Shown here: positions 24,341 through 33,070 of the stretch, in pieces | How the letters are laid out: every line of letters begins with the position of its first letter | How positions within the stretch are numbered: position 1 is the first letter of the stretch | DNA from: TMED27 sp964350695 | GTDB taxonomy: Bacteria; Pseudomonadota; Alphaproteobacteria; Micavibrionales; Micavibrionaceae | Direction: 5' to 3' | Length of the DNA: 64,000 nucleotides | Assembly (NCBI GenBank): GCA_964350695.1 | Contig: CAYGKM010000006.1 | Coordinates: 1 to 64,000, forward strand | Made by a program: the position numbers and the translations under genes | Notes under the pieces: model-generated | Seen by the model: the letters and a program-made list of their open reading frames with translations, nothing else | Databases searched by the model: none | Told to the model about the DNA's origin: nothing

Positions 24341-25915
24341 TTACTTCGTGGCCTTGAAGATAATCTTCGGATTTTTATCCAACGCATCATCCAAATGCCA
24401 CGCATTACGCGCCAAGAAAACAGGATCTTCATCGTGATCATAGGCGATTGAGCTTTGATTATTATCAATGAATTTTTTCAAAACACTTTGATCGTCGGCT
24501 GACAGCCACCGCGCTGTGTAGAGTTCTGTTTGTTCGAACTTCACAGGGATTTCGTATTCTGTGCGGATGCGGTCACGCAGCACATCGAATTGGAGCGAAC
24601 CGACAACGCCGACAACCCAATCGGCCTGCATGATGGGTTTAAAGACGCGGGCCGCGCCTTCTTCGGCCAGTTGCAGCAGGGCTTTGCCCAGATGTTTGGC
24701 CTTTAGGGGATCTTCGGTGCGGGCGCGCTGCATCATCTCGGGCGCGAAGCTCGGGATATCGGAGAACACCAAATCCTCGCCTTCGGTGAAGCCATCACCA
24801 ATGCGCAGGCCGCCATAATTGGGTAGGCCGATAATATCGCCGGGATAGGCTTCTTCCGCCATTTCGCGGTCTTGTGCGAGGAAAAGCTGCGGCGAGTGGA
24901 TGATTTGCGTTTTGCCCGAGCGCACATGTTTGAGCTTCATGCCGCGCTTAAACTTGCCGGAACAAATGCGGGCGAAAGCCATGCGGTCACGGTGTTTGGG
25001 GTCCATATTTGCCTGAATTTTAAAGACGAACGCGGTGACTTTTGTCTCATCGGGTTTAATTTCACGGGTTTGGGTTTTTTGCGTGCGCGGGTGCGGGGCG
25101 AATTGGCCGATGCCGCCCAAAAGCTCCCGTACGCCGAAATTATTCACGGCAGAACCAAAGAACACGGGCGTCATCGTGCCTTGCAAAAATGCCTTACGGT
25201 CAAATTTCGGGCAAAGGCCGCGGATCATTTCCACGTCTTCGCGCAGTTTTTTGGCTTGTTCGGCAGGTAGAAGCTCATCGACTTTCGGGTCATCCAACCC
25301 GTCACATTGGATGGTTTCTTTAAGGCTTTCACCTTTGGAGCGATCAAACAGCACGAGTTGATCGTTCAGCAAATCATAACACCCTTTAAAATCACGCCCC
25401 TGCCCGATCGGCCAGCTTGCGGGGGTGACATCAAGGGCGAGGCTTTGCTCGATTTCATCTAGGAGATCGAACGGGTCTTGGCCGTCACGGTCGAGTTTGT
25501 TGATGAAGGTGAGGATCGGCATATCGCGCAGACGGCAGACCTCGAAGAGTTTACGGGTTTGGGTTTCGATCCCCTTGGCGTGGTCGAGAACCATGATCGC
25601 GCTGTCTACGGCTGTCAGAACACGGTAGGTGTCTTCGGAGAAATCTTCGTGGCCGGGCGTGTCGAGGAGGTTGTAGGTTTTTCCGCCGTTCACGAAAGTC
25701 ATCACGGAAGATGCCACGGAAATTCCGCGCTCTTGCTCCACTTTCATCCAGTCTGAACGGGCGCGACGGCGATCACCTTTTGCTTTTACGGCTCCCGCAA
25801 GCTCAATCGCGCCCCCGAAGAGGAGCAGTTTTTCAGTCAGCGTTGTTTTACCGGCATCGGGATGAGAGATGATGGCGAAGGTGCGGCGTTGTTTGATGAT
25901 GTCTTGCATGGTCAT
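24341..25915 (-). CDS. prfC: peptide chain release factor 3
   Basis: 524-residue translational GTPase that recycles RF1/RF2 after peptide release. G1 motif SHPDAGKTTLTE with K23, the RF3-typical GDRRRARSDWMKVEQERGIS switch I region, DTPGHEDF as G3 and NKLDRDG as G4. The C-terminal block ending at FLARNAWHLDDA is also RF3. The ATG at 25915 or the second at 25909 may be used; no strong Shine-Dalgarno decides. Fifth and last gene in a minus-strand series that begins with fur. Confidence 0.96.
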   Translation of the reverse strand: MTMQDIIKQRRTFAIISHPDAGKTTLTEKLLLFGGAIELAGAVKAKGDRRRARSDWMKVEQERGISVASSVMTFVNGGKTYNLLDTPGHEDFSEDTYRVLTAVDSAIMVLDHAKGIETQTRKLFEVCRLRDMPILTFINKLDRDGQDPFDLLDEIEQSLALDVTPASWPIGQGRDFKGCYDLLNDQLVLFDRSKGESLKETIQCDGLDDPKVDELLPAEQAKKLREDVEMIRGLCPKFDRKAFLQGTMTPVFFGSAVNNFGVRELLGGIGQFAPHPRTQKTQTREIKPDETKVTAFVFKIQANMDPKHRDRMAFARICSGKFKRGMKLKHVRSGKTQIIHSPQLFLAQDREMAEEAYPGDIIGLPNYGGLRIGDGFTEGEDLVFSDIPSFAPEMMQRARTEDPLKAKHLGKALLQLAEEGAARVFKPIMQADWVVGVVGSLQFDVLRDRIRTEYEIPVKFEQTELYTARWLSADDQSVLKKFIDNNQSSIAYDHDEDPVFLARNAWHLDDALDKNPKIIFKATK

Positions 25916-25927
25916 GGTGGTTATAAT

Positions 25928-26869
25928 TTATACCCAAGGCTCAATTCTTATTTGATCAATAGCTATATAGCTGTTGAAGCGCTTTAAAGAAAGCCTTGCT
26001 TTTGCGTCCTCAAAAATGAGCGGCTCATTTGCTTTGAGCGTCCATGTCAGTGTTTTACCATTGATGATAGGGGCGATGTTCGAGGTCAGAGCTTTGGGGT
26101 CGAAATCATCAATCAGGGTGAATGTGACTTTAACATCGGATTGGGGCTTAAGAATGCGCGTCCAGCCGCGATCATATCTGTGACCGATATAGGTGAAATG
26201 CGGAGTCATATTTTGAGTGTTCAATGCGCCTTGGAGATCGCGGTCATCGCCATTAATCTCACCGAGAATAAGAGGGGTTTTGAGAGCGGGAATGGCGGCG
26301 GTTATTGTGAGCGGCTGCCCTTCCGGCCCCATCATCGCGGCGTCGAAGTTTTTATATAGCGCAATGTTGCTATCTTTTGAAATGGGGGTGTATGCGCCTT
26401 GCTCGTTTTGGATGACACCGTAATAGGGGTCGGCGTATTGCGGGCCGCTCGGCGTGGAGACTATGAGCGCGGCATGTGCGGCATCGGGCAGGATAATGTT
26501 CCATTGCCGGCTTTGAATGCTTTTGCGCGAGAGCAGAAACTTTTGCATTCGCGAGGCATTGTCGCACCAGCCCACAGGATAGAGTGTTTCGATTGCGCCT
26601 TCGGGAAGTTTTAAAGCGGAGGGAAGCCTGTGGTTTGTGAGATAAGGGCGGAGTTTGATAAGCCATGGAGATTGGTTTTGGGTTTTATTGTCTTCATAGG
26701 TGTGAAAGGTGAGCTTCGTTGTGCCCTCAATCAAAGCTTCGCCTTCTAGTTGCGCGAGCAATATGTCTGCCTTTCTTTCAGCCTTTTTAATGATAACGGT
26801 ACGGGCGGAAAAAAATGTAATTACACTGAGGGCGCAGAGCGAAATGATTATGATGATCAAATTTCTCAT
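25928..26869 (-). CDS. membrane-anchored protein of unknown function
   Basis: 313 residues: an N-terminal hydrophobic segment (about 3-22) followed by a long region that would be periplasmic. The region contains one cysteine and several proline-rich turns (TPSGPQYADPYYGVIQN) with strand-rich C-terminal part (KVTFTLIDDFDP, WTLKANEPLIFEDAK), suggesting a beta-sandwich. No enzyme motif is visible. It starts 5 bases after the DUF1491 gene and is followed 12 bases later by prfC. Confidence 0.7.
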   Translation of the reverse strand: MRNLIIIIISLCALSVITFFSARTVIIKKAERKADILLAQLEGEALIEGTTKLTFHTYEDNKTQNQSPWLIKLRPYLTNHRLPSALKLPEGAIETLYPVGWCDNASRMQKFLLSRKSIQSRQWNIILPDAAHAALIVSTPSGPQYADPYYGVIQNEQGAYTPISKDSNIALYKNFDAAMMGPEGQPLTITAAIPALKTPLILGEINGDDRDLQGALNTQNMTPHFTYIGHRYDRGWTRILKPQSDVKVTFTLIDDFDPKALTSNIAPIINGKTLTWTLKANEPLIFEDAKARLSLKRFNSYIAIDQIRIEPWV

Positions 26870-26874
26870 GGCAT

Positions 26875-27225
26875 TTACGCTTCTTCAAACGGGTTTTTCA
26901 TTTCAGGGGCTTCAATCTCAACCACCCAGAGATCGGGATCGGTTTTGATTGCGCGCTGAATATAGGCGTCGGCTTCGCTTTCTTCAAGGGTTTCTTCTCC
27001 CGCGTCGCTTGGGGGCAGAGGGCTTACCCATTCGAGAATGTCATCCATAAAATTGCGTTCTTGAGTGCGGAGGCGCACTTTGCCGTTCAAGCCGTTAAGT
27101 TTCACGAGCAAAACGCCAGAGGCATGATTGCCTTTTTGCTGGATGTAATAATAGAGTCCCTTCGCGTTCAAAGGGGCCAAGGTGGCTTCGACCAACAGGC
27201 CTGTAGGGAGTTGGTCACCCGCCAT
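26875..27225 (-). CDS. DUF1491 family protein
   Basis: 116-residue cytoplasmic protein of an alphaproteobacterial family of unknown function. The opening LPTGLLVEATLAPLNAKGLYY, the GNHASGVLLVKLNG strand pair and the RAIKTDPDLWVVEIE block match DUF1491. The middle insert is acidic (GEETLEESEAD). Position in the fur operon, immediately after a 72-residue conserved protein, is consistent with the family's usual small-operon setting. Confidence 0.85.
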   Translation of the reverse strand: MAGDQLPTGLLVEATLAPLNAKGLYYYIQQKGNHASGVLLVKLNGLNGKVRLRTQERNFMDDILEWVSPLPPSDAGEETLEESEADAYIQRAIKTDPDLWVVEIEAPEMKNPFEEA

Positions 27226-27227
27226 GC

Positions 27228-27446
27228 TTAATGGATGCTGGTGCCTGTGACCCAGCGTTGTACGGTCAAAAAGACATCTGCTTTCTTATCTTCGGGGTGA
27301 TGATATGCGTATACGCGGGCGGCGGCCTCGAGAGCGATGTTTTCAGGCTCGTCGCTCATGCCTTGATAGGTGCGCATAACGGCGGAATAGCATTTGCAGT
27401 CAGCGGCGCTGCGTACGCCTTTTTTAACGGGAATATTACAGGACAT
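27228..27446 (-). CDS. small conserved protein of unknown function
   Basis: 72 residues with four cysteines near the start (MSCNIPVKK, ADCKCYS) and a highly characteristic helix VYAYHHPEDKKADVFLTVQRWV. The ATG at 27446 shares its A with the fur stop codon (TAATG), so it is translated by coupling with fur. I recognise the C-terminal helix as a pattern often annotated as hypothetical in alphaproteobacteria, without a known function. Confidence 0.8.
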   Translation of the reverse strand: MSCNIPVKKGVRSAADCKCYSAVMRTYQGMSDEPENIALEAAARVYAYHHPEDKKADVFLTVQRWVTGTSIH

Positions 27447-27859
27447 TATTTTTTCGTCTTTTGGATTTTTTTGCCGTAAAGCTCAAGACGGTGATCAATG
27501 AGATCATAGCCGAGTTCGTTGGCGATTTTAACTTTAAGCTTTTCAAGCTCTTCATTTTGAAACTCGATCACTTTGCCCGTTTCCAAATCCACGAGGTGGT
27601 GGTGATGCTCTTCATTCACTTCATAGCGTGAATATCCTTCCTGGAATTCGTGGCGGATCACGAGATCCAGTTCGTCCAAGAGATTGAGCGTGCGGTAAAC
27701 GGTTGCGATAGAAATGGATTTATCGAGGTCTTTTGCGCGGGCATAGACATCTTCAACAGACGGGTGATCAGAAGCCGTATCCAAAACCTTTAGGATTATC
27801 TTTCTCTGGCCGGTCATTTTCAAGCCGGCTTCGGCGCATTTGCTTTCTAAATCTGACAT
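27446..27859 (-). CDS. fur: Fur family metal-responsive repressor
   Basis: 137 residues. Winged-helix DNA-binding half (MTGQRKIILKVLDTASDHPSVEDVY, then SIATVYRTLNLLDELDLV) and a metal-binding dimerisation half with the histidine run EEHHHHLVDLETGKVIEF. There is no C-terminal CxxC, the form seen in rhizobial Fur/Mur proteins, so iron or manganese sensing is both possible. Start: ATG 27859, 6 bases from an AGGAGG Shine-Dalgarno at 27866-27871; the longer frame to 27874 has none. First gene of a five-gene minus-strand series ending in prfC. Confidence 0.93.
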   Translation of the reverse strand: MSDLESKCAEAGLKMTGQRKIILKVLDTASDHPSVEDVYARAKDLDKSISIATVYRTLNLLDELDLVIRHEFQEGYSRYEVNEEHHHHLVDLETGKVIEFQNEELEKLKVKIANELGYDLIDHRLELYGKKIQKTKK

Positions 27860-27928
27860 GGAGTTCCTCCTCACATTAAATTTATAAGGAGTTTACAATT
27901 ATAAGCGCCATAACTTCAATATTTTATA

Positions 27929-29455
27929 TTAAGATACGCGGGCTTTGTTTTTGCGGGGCAAAATTCTGTAGGACGGGAAGCTGATATATACGGTTGTGCC
28001 TTTGTCTATTTCAGACTCCATATGCAGGATACCGCCATGTAATTCCAACATCGCTTTGGCAAGCGGAAGCCCCAGACCTGTGCCCTGATGGTCAGCGTTT
28101 TCCGCGCGCTCCGAGACTTGCCCAAATGGCTCCATCGCTTGTTTAATCTTGCTTCTGGGGATACCCGGCCCTTCATCTGTGACCGAGATTTGCAAGCGTC
28201 CATCATCGAGCATATACGTCATAACGGTTACATCGGAGTTGACCTTCGTGAATTTAAGGGCGTTTCCTATAAGGTTTATAAGAATCTGGCGCACAAGACG
28301 TTGGTCGGCGCGAATATTCGGTACGTTGCCCCTGAAGTCGGTTTTAATTTTGACGTTATTGCCAAAAGCTCTGGAATCCAGCATCCGCGCGACTGAATTT
28401 ACGAGATCCTCGACGTCAACCTCGCCTTCATCGAGATCAATGCGCCCTGCTTCGATTTTCGACATATCAAGAACTTCATTGATAATTTCGAGGAGGTGTT
28501 CTGCGCTGGAGTGAACATCCACCATATATTCCTGATATTTATCATGCCCAAGCGCGCCGAAAGTCTCCTTTATCATCATCTCGGAGAAACCGATGATGGC
28601 GTTTAAAGGGGTGCGGAGTTCGTGTGACATGTTTGCAAGGAACATAGATTTTGCGCGGTTGGCGGCGTCGGCCTGGTCTTTGGCCATGCGCAAGGAGTGT
28701 TCCATTTGTTTACGCAGGGTAATGTCCATCATGGTGGTGACCTGATAACGGCGCTTCTGGCTTAGCTCAATGATAGAGGACGTATAGAGCGCGTTGGCGA
28801 CGCTGCCGTCTTTGCGGATAATCCTGATTTCGCCTGAGGAGCGTTCTCCCGTTCTGATAAATTCTTCGTGGTTGCGACGGGCAAGCTCCCGTTCATCGGG
28901 GGTCACGAGGCCCGTGATATCCGCATTAATTAACTCGTCCCTCGCCCAGCCATAAGTGCGGATGAAGCTGTCATTCACGCGAACAATGCGTGCATTATGG
29001 TCCGTCACGAGAATACCGACTTCGCTCACCTCGAAGATAGATGTCAGGAGAGAGATCGCATCATCGCGCTCGCGCTGAACGATGGATTGATCGGCGACGT
29101 CGAGCTGTCCGATGACATCGAAATAATCAATATCTCCGTCATCTTTCAGAATCGGGCTGATATAAAAGCCATAAACACGCACCGATCCGGGGACGCCGGG
29201 CAGAGCCTGAATTGTGACGGAGCGTTTTTTAGAGGCGCAAACCTCGAATGATTGTTGGAAATGCATCGTGTTATCAGGATCCATGAAATCCTGAATCGGG
29301 CGCGATACAACCTGCGCGGCGGGCAGATCGAAATATTTAAGGGCCAATTCATTGGCTTGTGCAACAACATAGAGGCTTTTGTCTTTTCGGGTGACGACAA
29401 AACGCGGCACAGGCATAGCCTGAAAATATTTCTGGAAATCATTATCTGAAGGCAT
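27929..29455 (-). CDS. PAS-domain sensor histidine kinase, PleC/DivJ-like
   Basis: 508 residues, no membrane segment: soluble. PAS-like region 1-120, a clear PAS at about 130-250 (FEVSEVGILVTDHNARIVRV), then HisKA with phospho-acceptor H278 in NMSHELRTPLNAIIGFSE, and a HATPase domain with NALKF N-box, DEGPGIP G1 and GTGLGLPLAKAMLELHGG G2. The MIKETFGALGHDKYQEYMV loop after HisKA is typical of the alphaproteobacterial PleC/DivJ group that signals cell-cycle state. No receiver domain in the gene and no response regulator nearby, so the partner is elsewhere. It follows the GGDEF-like gene by 6 bases, probably one operon. Confidence 0.92.
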   Translation of the reverse strand: MPSDNDFQKYFQAMPVPRFVVTRKDKSLYVVAQANELALKYFDLPAAQVVSRPIQDFMDPDNTMHFQQSFEVCASKKRSVTIQALPGVPGSVRVYGFYISPILKDDGDIDYFDVIGQLDVADQSIVQRERDDAISLLTSIFEVSEVGILVTDHNARIVRVNDSFIRTYGWARDELINADITGLVTPDERELARRNHEEFIRTGERSSGEIRIIRKDGSVANALYTSSIIELSQKRRYQVTTMMDITLRKQMEHSLRMAKDQADAANRAKSMFLANMSHELRTPLNAIIGFSEMMIKETFGALGHDKYQEYMVDVHSSAEHLLEIINEVLDMSKIEAGRIDLDEGEVDVEDLVNSVARMLDSRAFGNNVKIKTDFRGNVPNIRADQRLVRQILINLIGNALKFTKVNSDVTVMTYMLDDGRLQISVTDEGPGIPRSKIKQAMEPFGQVSERAENADHQGTGLGLPLAKAMLELHGGILHMESEIDKGTTVYISFPSYRILPRKNKARVS

Positions 29456-29461
29456 GCCGGG

Positions 29462-30256
29462 TTATTCCTGATCTTCCGCAAATCTTTGTATTGGACTAAG
29501 TTCCTTATGAGAGAACACATAGCTCTGCGCGCTTTCGTGTTTTTTTAGTTCGCCAATCAGCTGTTGCAGCAGTTGCGAGAGGTCTTCTTCTGACTGGGCT
29601 TCCGCGACGCACGCAGAAACACTCTGCGCTTCTATGCTATCTTTCACGGCATCTCGCACGCGCTCAACGCCCTTAAGCCCTCCCATAAACGAGGTTTGTT
29701 GCAGGCTGAGCACAAAATGTTGTTCGTCAATAAAATACGCGTCATCAAAAGAGCGCAAGCCTTGTTTGATTAACGCGGATACGTCTTTAAGCAGTACTTC
29801 AATCTGTTTTTCCGAGGCGCTTTGTTTAAAACTCTCTAAACCGTCAATTCTCATCACAGCCAGAGAAAAGGATTGGCCACGGCGGGCAAGTTTGTCCGCC
29901 TCTTGCTTTAAATCCTGTATCAGGGTGTGTTTATTTTTAAGGCCTGTTGTCAGGTCATATTCGACATTTTCGGCTATCGCCTTGTCTTGGAGTACGTGAA
30001 GCGTTTTCAGATATGTTTCAAAAGCCTTTTTGACAGCGATAAAATCACCTGCATGCGTCGCATCTTGCAACGTTTTGCATTGCGTATTCAGGTCTTTATC
30101 GTCTTTAAAAAACTCAGGAAGATCCGTACAAGATATATCACCAACAGCGCCTGTTTTGACCCATTGTTCGCTCATGTCTAAAAACCACAGCGTGCATTCC
30201 GCTATGTAGGCGTAGATTTCCAGGGCTTGGAAGTTTTGTGTATATGATAAAGGCAT
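29462..30256 (-). CDS. degenerate GGDEF domain protein
   Basis: 264 residues: an N-terminal helical part (about 1-100, rich in aromatic residues) and a C-terminal GGDEF fold. The GGDEF opening YDLTTGLKNKHTLIQDL and the AVMRIDGLESFKQ strand are clear, but the catalytic GGDEF half-site reads FIDEQHF, so it is very unlikely to make cyclic di-GMP and may instead bind a nucleotide or a partner. The next gene, 6 bases downstream, is the PAS histidine kinase; the pair may be a sensor/kinase module. Confidence 0.8.
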   Translation of the reverse strand: MPLSYTQNFQALEIYAYIAECTLWFLDMSEQWVKTGAVGDISCTDLPEFFKDDKDLNTQCKTLQDATHAGDFIAVKKAFETYLKTLHVLQDKAIAENVEYDLTTGLKNKHTLIQDLKQEADKLARRGQSFSLAVMRIDGLESFKQSASEKQIEVLLKDVSALIKQGLRSFDDAYFIDEQHFVLSLQQTSFMGGLKGVERVRDAVKDSIEAQSVSACVAEAQSEEDLSQLLQQLIGELKKHESAQSYVFSHKELSPIQRFAEDQE

Positions 30257-30327
30257 TGAAAAGGTCTTTCGCTGTCACCGTTAAATTATACCCTAAGCAC
30301 GAAGAATTCGTTAACAAAAAGAAGATT

Positions 30328-31515
30328 TTATTGCGGCAGCCATTCTTTTTCCAGCTCATTTAATGTGCCGGATTTTATGCCCGCGCGGATCTCGCGCATA
30401 AGGCGATTTATTGTCGCGACATTATGTTGCGCCAGAATTTGAAGTGCAAGGGTTTCGCCTGCTTTCAGTAAATGATGGATATAGGCTTTGGAATAATCGG
30501 TTGATGCGGGGATGCCATTCGCGTCGTCGAGCGGTGAATTATCGTGACGGTAGCGGCTGTTTTTAAGGTTTATGGTTTCGCCCTTAACACCCTTCATAAA
30601 GGCAGTGCCGTGGCGCGCAAGGCGCGTGGGGATTACGCAATCGAAGGTGTCCACGCCGTAACGCACAAAGCGGAAAACGTCTTTGATTTGACCGATGCCG
30701 AGGAAATGCACAGGTCGGTCGGGGTGGGCGTAAGGAAGTGACGCGCCGACAACAATTTCCATTTCTTCGTCGCTGCCGCCCAGGCATCCGCCTACGGCTG
30801 TGCCGAAAAAGGGGCGGTCTTTTGTCCAGCTTGCGGAGGTTTTGCGCAAATCTTCGTGGACGCCGCCCTGTATAATGCCATATAGACCTTGCGCGCCGTT
30901 ATCATGGCGTTCGAATTCCGCGAGGCAGCGATCACCCCAACGCATCGACATCTCCATAGAGCGCGCAGTGTAGTCTTTATCCACATGATAGGGCGTGCAT
31001 TCATCAAATTGCATCAAAAGATCGGGGCCGAGTTTACGTTGAATTTCCATTGAGCTTTCGGGGGTGAGTTTGATCTTGCTGCCGTCTATGTGGGATTTAA
31101 AGACGCAGCCCTCTTCCGTGATGCTGATCAAGCTTTTATTCTCATACTTACCTGCGTTCTTACCTTTGATCTCATTGGCCATTGTGCCCTCGCCCAATGA
31201 GAACACCTGAAAGCCGCCGGAATCAGTGAGAAGCGGTTTATCCCAGTTCATAAATTTATGAAGGCCGCCCATTTTCTCGATCAAATCCGCGCCGGGTTGA
31301 AGCATGAGGTGATATGTATTGGACAAGATGATATCCGTGCCGGCTTCGTTCATTTGCGCAGGGGACAAGCCTTTGATGGCAGCTTTTGTGCCGCAGAAAA
31401 TATAGTTCGGGGTTTCGATTGTGCCGTGCGGGGTTCTCAGCTGCCCTATTCTCGCGCCCGACTTTTCATCGCGATGCGTGATATCAAATGCAAAATTGGG
31501 ATAATCGAGTGCCAT
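30328..31515 (-). CDS. tgt: tRNA-guanine(34) transglycosylase-like protein lacking the zinc cysteines
   Basis: 395 residues with the TGT barrel: NTYHLMLQPG, FMNWDKPLLTDSGGFQVFSL with base D98, QFDECTPY, LYGIIQGG and the nucleophile D292 in VDTFDCVIPTR. The zinc motif of bacterial TGT (CxCxxC) is replaced: the aligned positions are N333, I335 and S338, while the zinc histidine H364 is kept. The base-binding loop GGLAVGE is here GGCLGGS. The ATG at 31515 has a GGAAGG Shine-Dalgarno; the longer frame to 31542 begins inside the rpmB terminator. Normally inserts preQ1 or queuine at the wobble position of GUN tRNAs; activity here is uncertain. Confidence 0.88.
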   Translation of the reverse strand: MALDYPNFAFDITHRDEKSGARIGQLRTPHGTIETPNYIFCGTKAAIKGLSPAQMNEAGTDIILSNTYHLMLQPGADLIEKMGGLHKFMNWDKPLLTDSGGFQVFSLGEGTMANEIKGKNAGKYENKSLISITEEGCVFKSHIDGSKIKLTPESSMEIQRKLGPDLLMQFDECTPYHVDKDYTARSMEMSMRWGDRCLAEFERHDNGAQGLYGIIQGGVHEDLRKTSASWTKDRPFFGTAVGGCLGGSDEEMEIVVGASLPYAHPDRPVHFLGIGQIKDVFRFVRYGVDTFDCVIPTRLARHGTAFMKGVKGETINLKNSRYRHDNSPLDDANGIPASTDYSKAYIHHLLKAGETLALQILAQHNVATINRLMREIRAGIKSGTLNELEKEWLPQ

Positions 31516-31528
31516 GGAACCTTCCAAT

Positions 31529-31553
31529 AAAAAACCCGCCAAGTTATGGCGGG
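31529..31553 (-). terminator. Rho-independent terminator after rpmB
   Basis: On the minus strand stem CCCGCC / GGCGGG (31548-31553 with 31535-31540), 7-base loop, then six T (31534-31529). It ends the rpmB transcript and lies just upstream of the tgt Shine-Dalgarno, so tgt needs read-through or its own promoter. Confidence 0.88.
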
Positions 31554-31579
31554 CATCTTAAAACTTTATTGCCTTTTAC

Positions 31580-31873
31580 TTAAGAGGCTTTTTTCGCAAG
31601 TGCTTTTTCAACTTGCGCTTTAATCGGGCGCAATGAAGGGTCAAGCTTAGTTTTCGCTGTTGATACCAAAAACGCATCCAGGCCGCCTTTGTGCTCAATC
31701 GTACGGAGGCCGTTTACGCTTACACGGATTTTCACCAATCTATCCAATGCTTGTGAAAACACACCGGCATCCTGGATGTTGGGCATAAATCTGCGGCGAG
31801 TTTTATTCATGGCGTGGGAAACATTGTTTCCGCTCATCGGGCCTTTACCTGTAACTACACAACGCTGGCTCAT
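31580..31873 (-). CDS. rpmB: 50S ribosomal protein L28
   Basis: 97 residues; the alphaproteobacterial-length L28. Opening RCVVTGKGPMSGNNVSHAMNK and NKTRRRFMPNIQ are the family marks. It contains no zinc cysteine pair. An AAGGAT Shine-Dalgarno lies 7 bases before the ATG and a strong terminator 27 bases after the stop, so it is a single-gene unit. Confidence 0.95.
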   Translation of the reverse strand: MSQRCVVTGKGPMSGNNVSHAMNKTRRRFMPNIQDAGVFSQALDRLVKIRVSVNGLRTIEHKGGLDAFLVSTAKTKLDPSLRPIKAQVEKALAKKAS

Positions 31874-31946
31874 TATTCTTATCCTTATAGTCTTAAAAAT
31901 TAAATTCTGATGGGGTTTTAATGGATAGTGAGACCCTAAGTCAAGC

Positions 31947-32981
31947 TTATTCTACACCTAAAATACCGCTCCAGACATAGGCCCCCAAGAACGCAGCGGC
32001 AAACAGGATATTGGCAATCACGGATATATAGATGGCGCGGCGCAAATGTGCATGCTCAATTTTTGCGCTGGCGGTGGGCGGCCCGACCCATTCGCCTTTG
32101 ATGGCACTGCCTGATAAATCTTTTTTCGCGCCCCCTAAAGACACGTTCAATGACCATGCCAGCGCGGAGAGCGGGAAGCCGCCCTGCTCGTAGGTTGCGC
32201 GGCCTTTTACGCCAAGCCACGCGGTGAGAGATTTAAAGAGTTTTGCTGTTGGCGTTATAAACGCGGCGAGGTTTAAAAGGCATGCGGCGAAGAGATTGGG
32301 CACAAAGCCCATGAGCTTTTCCAGTGCAACGGGGGCGGCGGCAAACCCTGAATGAAAGCCGCTTTTACCGAAACGCCATGAAAGCGCTGCGAGGGTCGAA
32401 TATATAATCGCGGCAGGAAAGCCACCGATAAGATACCAGAGCGCAGGGCCTATAAGGGCTTTATCAAAATGCCGCGCGCTTAAGGAAATTGCGGCGCGGG
32501 TCACGCCGTATTCATCGCTGCCGCCCAAATAACGGCGCGTAGAGGTGCTGATCGCTTGAAAAGCCGCGGCGGAGGGCTGTTTTTTCTCCATGGCAAAATA
32601 TAGCTGAAGCAATGAATACCAAAGCGCACCCGAGCTCATGAGGGCGCTGAGCCCGATTATCGGCCATATGCCGAAATGTAGGTTTAGCGGTACATAATCC
32701 TGATAAAGCCGCCCAAAACCGAGCGCGATAACCAAAGCAAAAACAGACACGAGAAAGCCGCGAAACATCAAATCCGCTTTCGGGCGCTTGGTTTTGTCCA
32801 GTTTATCGCCGAAATTACCGATCAGGCGGCTATAAACCTGCCATATAAACGGGTTGCAGTTCCCGAATAAAGGCCCTGAAATCATACCTATAATAACAGT
32901 GAGCAGCCATGCGGCGAGAATCGTCGGAATACGGTCAGGTTCAAAGAGTTGTGAATGCCAGTGCGTAAAAAAATCAATCAT
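31947..32981 (-). CDS. diverged CbiB/CobD-family membrane protein
   Basis: 344 residues, multi-pass, with the overall plan of adenosylcobinamide-phosphate synthase (CbiB/CobD): MFRGFLVSVFALVIALGFG, the region GVTRAAISLSARHFDKALIGPALWYLIGG, and GGFPLSALAWSLNVSLGG before a WVGP block. Two core signatures are weak: the AENxxDG element reads ARHFDKA and the NTLDSMVGY element reads STLAALSWRFG. No other cobalamin gene is nearby, so the enzyme role is doubtful. Divergent from phaZ with an 89-base gap. Confidence 0.7.
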   Translation of the reverse strand: MIDFFTHWHSQLFEPDRIPTILAAWLLTVIIGMISGPLFGNCNPFIWQVYSRLIGNFGDKLDKTKRPKADLMFRGFLVSVFALVIALGFGRLYQDYVPLNLHFGIWPIIGLSALMSSGALWYSLLQLYFAMEKKQPSAAAFQAISTSTRRYLGGSDEYGVTRAAISLSARHFDKALIGPALWYLIGGFPAAIIYSTLAALSWRFGKSGFHSGFAAAPVALEKLMGFVPNLFAACLLNLAAFITPTAKLFKSLTAWLGVKGRATYEQGGFPLSALAWSLNVSLGGAKKDLSGSAIKGEWVGPPTASAKIEHAHLRRAIYISVIANILFAAAFLGAYVWSGILGVE

Positions 32982-33023
32982 TGTGAAAAAGCCCTAAACT
33001 TTGGGTGCAGCGCACACTAAATG

Positions 33024-33032
33024 TGATATAAT
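33024..33032 (+). promoter_or_regulatory. extended -10 promoter for the PHA depolymerase gene
   Basis: TGATATAAT at 33024-33032 is a perfect TGnTATAAT extended -10; no good -35 is present. It would place the transcript start about 30 bases before the phaZ ATG, with an AAAGGA Shine-Dalgarno at 33054-33059. Confidence 0.5.
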
Positions 33033-33070
33033 AGAGGAATTGGGACGATGGACAAAGGATTGCCTTAAAT

